This document shows, in pieces, positions 14,132-14,895 of a stretch of 14,895 bases of DNA. The notes beneath the pieces were generated by a model that did no database searches, was not told the DNA's origin, and saw only the letters and a list, made by a program, of their open reading frames with translations. Position numbers and translations under genes: made by a program. Each line of letters begins with the position of its first letter. Within the stretch, counting starts at the first letter, position 1. The DNA is from Bacteroidales bacterium (GTDB taxonomy: Bacteria; Bacteroidota; Bacteroidia; Bacteroidales; CG2-30-32-10), in contig DAOQAK010000073.1 in the NCBI GenBank assembly GCA_035353855.1, positions 1 to 14,895 on the forward strand, given 5' to 3'.

Positions 14132-14641
14132 TTAGTTAGGAATTATACTATCAAAAGAAGGAGTTAGAAGTTCAACATCACAGTCATCATTACATTCTTT
14201 TAATAAAGTTGAAATACTTTTCCTAAAAGAAGGATGTATAAACCGTGAAGCGATTTCATTTAAAGGAACAAGAACAAATTTGCGGTTTTGGAATTGCGGA
14301 TGAGGAACAACAAGACATTCATCATTAATTACCATATCATTATAAAAAATAATATCAATATCTATTTCGCGGGCAATCCATTGTTTTTCCTGTCTTTTAC
14401 GACCTATTATAATTTCAATTTTCAGGATTTCATTTAATAATTCGAAAGGGGATAAAAAAGTTTCAAGGCATACAGCCATATTAAAAAAATTTCTTTCATC
14501 AGCAAATCCCCATGGCTCTGTTTCATAAATAGCGGAATGTTTTTTAATCTTACCAAGCTTTTTTAAATATTTTAATGCTTTTTTAAGATTATCCTCTTTG
14601 TTTCCAAGATTCGTACCTATTAATAAATATGCTGTATTCAT
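14132..14641 (-). CDS. folK: 6-hydroxymethyl-dihydropterin pyrophosphokinase (HPPK)
   Basis: This enzyme transfers pyrophosphate from ATP to 6-hydroxymethyl-7,8-dihydropterin in folate synthesis. The protein has 169 residues, usual for a stand-alone HPPK. The N-terminal LLIGTNLGNKEDNL and the substrate loop YETEPWG (39-45) are present. The magnesium-binding aspartates are D94 and D96 in REIDIDIIFY, and the motif PHPQFQNRKFVLVPLNEI follows. R81-K-R83 and R91 sit where the ATP-contacting arginines are expected. The ATG at 14639-14641 fits the family N-terminus. It is the first gene of a two-gene unit with the deoxynucleoside kinase, separated by a single base. It works downstream of folE in the same pathway, although the two genes are about 9 kb apart. 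Confidence 0.95.
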   Translation of the reverse strand: MNTAYLLIGTNLGNKEDNLKKALKYLKKLGKIKKHSAIYETEPWGFADERNFFNMAVCLETFLSPFELLNEILKIEIIIGRKRQEKQWIAREIDIDIIFYNDMVINDECLVVPHPQFQNRKFVLVPLNEIASRFIHPSFRKSISTLLKECNDDCDVELLTPSFDSIIPN

Positions 14642-14659
14642 TATTGCAAACTATGGGTT

Positions 14660-14667
14660 CAAAATTA
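14660..14667 (-). promoter_or_regulatory. -7 promoter element (TAATTTTG) before folK
   Basis: On the minus strand an exact TAnnTTTG lies 18 bases before the folK ATG. A TTTG at 14681-14684 gives only a 13-base spacer, so the -33 element is uncertain. Confidence 0.5.
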
Positions 14668-14895
14668 CAATAATTTGATTCAAAAAATAATTTATTTGAT
14701 AAATTTATTAAAAAAATATATTATTAATTTTTCATTTATAATTTTACTTTAAAAGTATTTACGTTTATATATATCTATTTAATTTTTATAGCAATCTAAA
14801 ATTTAAAAAAATATTAATACCGCTGGTTGCTTTTACTTTTTTTTTCATTGCTGTCCGACTAAAATTTAGCCAAACAAATTAAGTTGTAAATATAG
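14668..14895. other. AT-rich non-coding end of window
   Basis: No gene is seen in this stretch. It is extremely A/T-rich up to about 14819, after which GC rises. The last part contains CTGTCCGACTAAAATTTAG (14851-14869), which recalls ends of some Bacteroidota insertion sequences, but no partner repeat or reading frame is present inside the window. Confidence 0.4.

Overview
The window is chromosomal DNA of a low-GC member of the Bacteroidota. Three things point there. Several products are typical of the phylum: a CarboxypepD_reg/plug outer-membrane barrel protein, an OmpA protein with a TSP3-like linker, a DUF6973 protein, and an OmpA/TPR lipoprotein. Start codons lack Shine-Dalgarno sequences and follow A/T-rich leaders. 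Eight transcription units are preceded by an exact TAnnTTTG, the -7 element of Bacteroidota promoters. Most content is housekeeping; no tRNA, rRNA, CRISPR array or phage gene was seen.

Layout. (1) 4-3428, minus strand: a PLP-dependent D-cysteine desulfhydrase/ACC deaminase-like enzyme, a secreted DUF6973 protein and a TonB-receptor-like outer-membrane protein that ends early. (2) 3568-6388, plus strand: a 6-pyruvoyl-tetrahydropterin synthase/QueD-type protein, GTP cyclohydrolase I (folE), a Bax-inhibitor-1 family membrane protein and malonyl-CoA:ACP transacylase (fabD). The first two use consecutive pterin intermediates. (3) 6389-6538: three consecutive inverted repeats between convergent fabD and mutS. 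(4) mutS (minus), divergent from a SpoU/TrmH-family RNA methyltransferase (plus), which converges on an OmpA-family gene (minus) across a 49-nt palindromic terminator. (5) 11231-11649: a non-coding spacer holding a 156-bp MITE-like element with 21-bp perfect terminal inverted repeats and 10-bp direct repeats. (6) 11650-13419, plus strand: an OmpA-like/TPR lipoprotein, ending in a strong bidirectional terminator. (7) folK and a deoxynucleoside kinase, minus strand, separated by one base. (8) 14642-14895: AT-rich, no gene seen.

The most notable observation is the MITE. Its left terminal repeat places a TTTG exactly 20 bases upstream of the TATTTTTG of the ompA-family promoter, so the insertion appears to supply the -33 element. 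Other points for a second look are a PTPS/QueD protein lacking its third zinc-binding histidine, an early stop in the outer-membrane receptor at a point where the family motif seems to resume out of frame, a likely TTG start for mutS, and the structured fabD-mutS spacer. I found no clear new multi-gene system.
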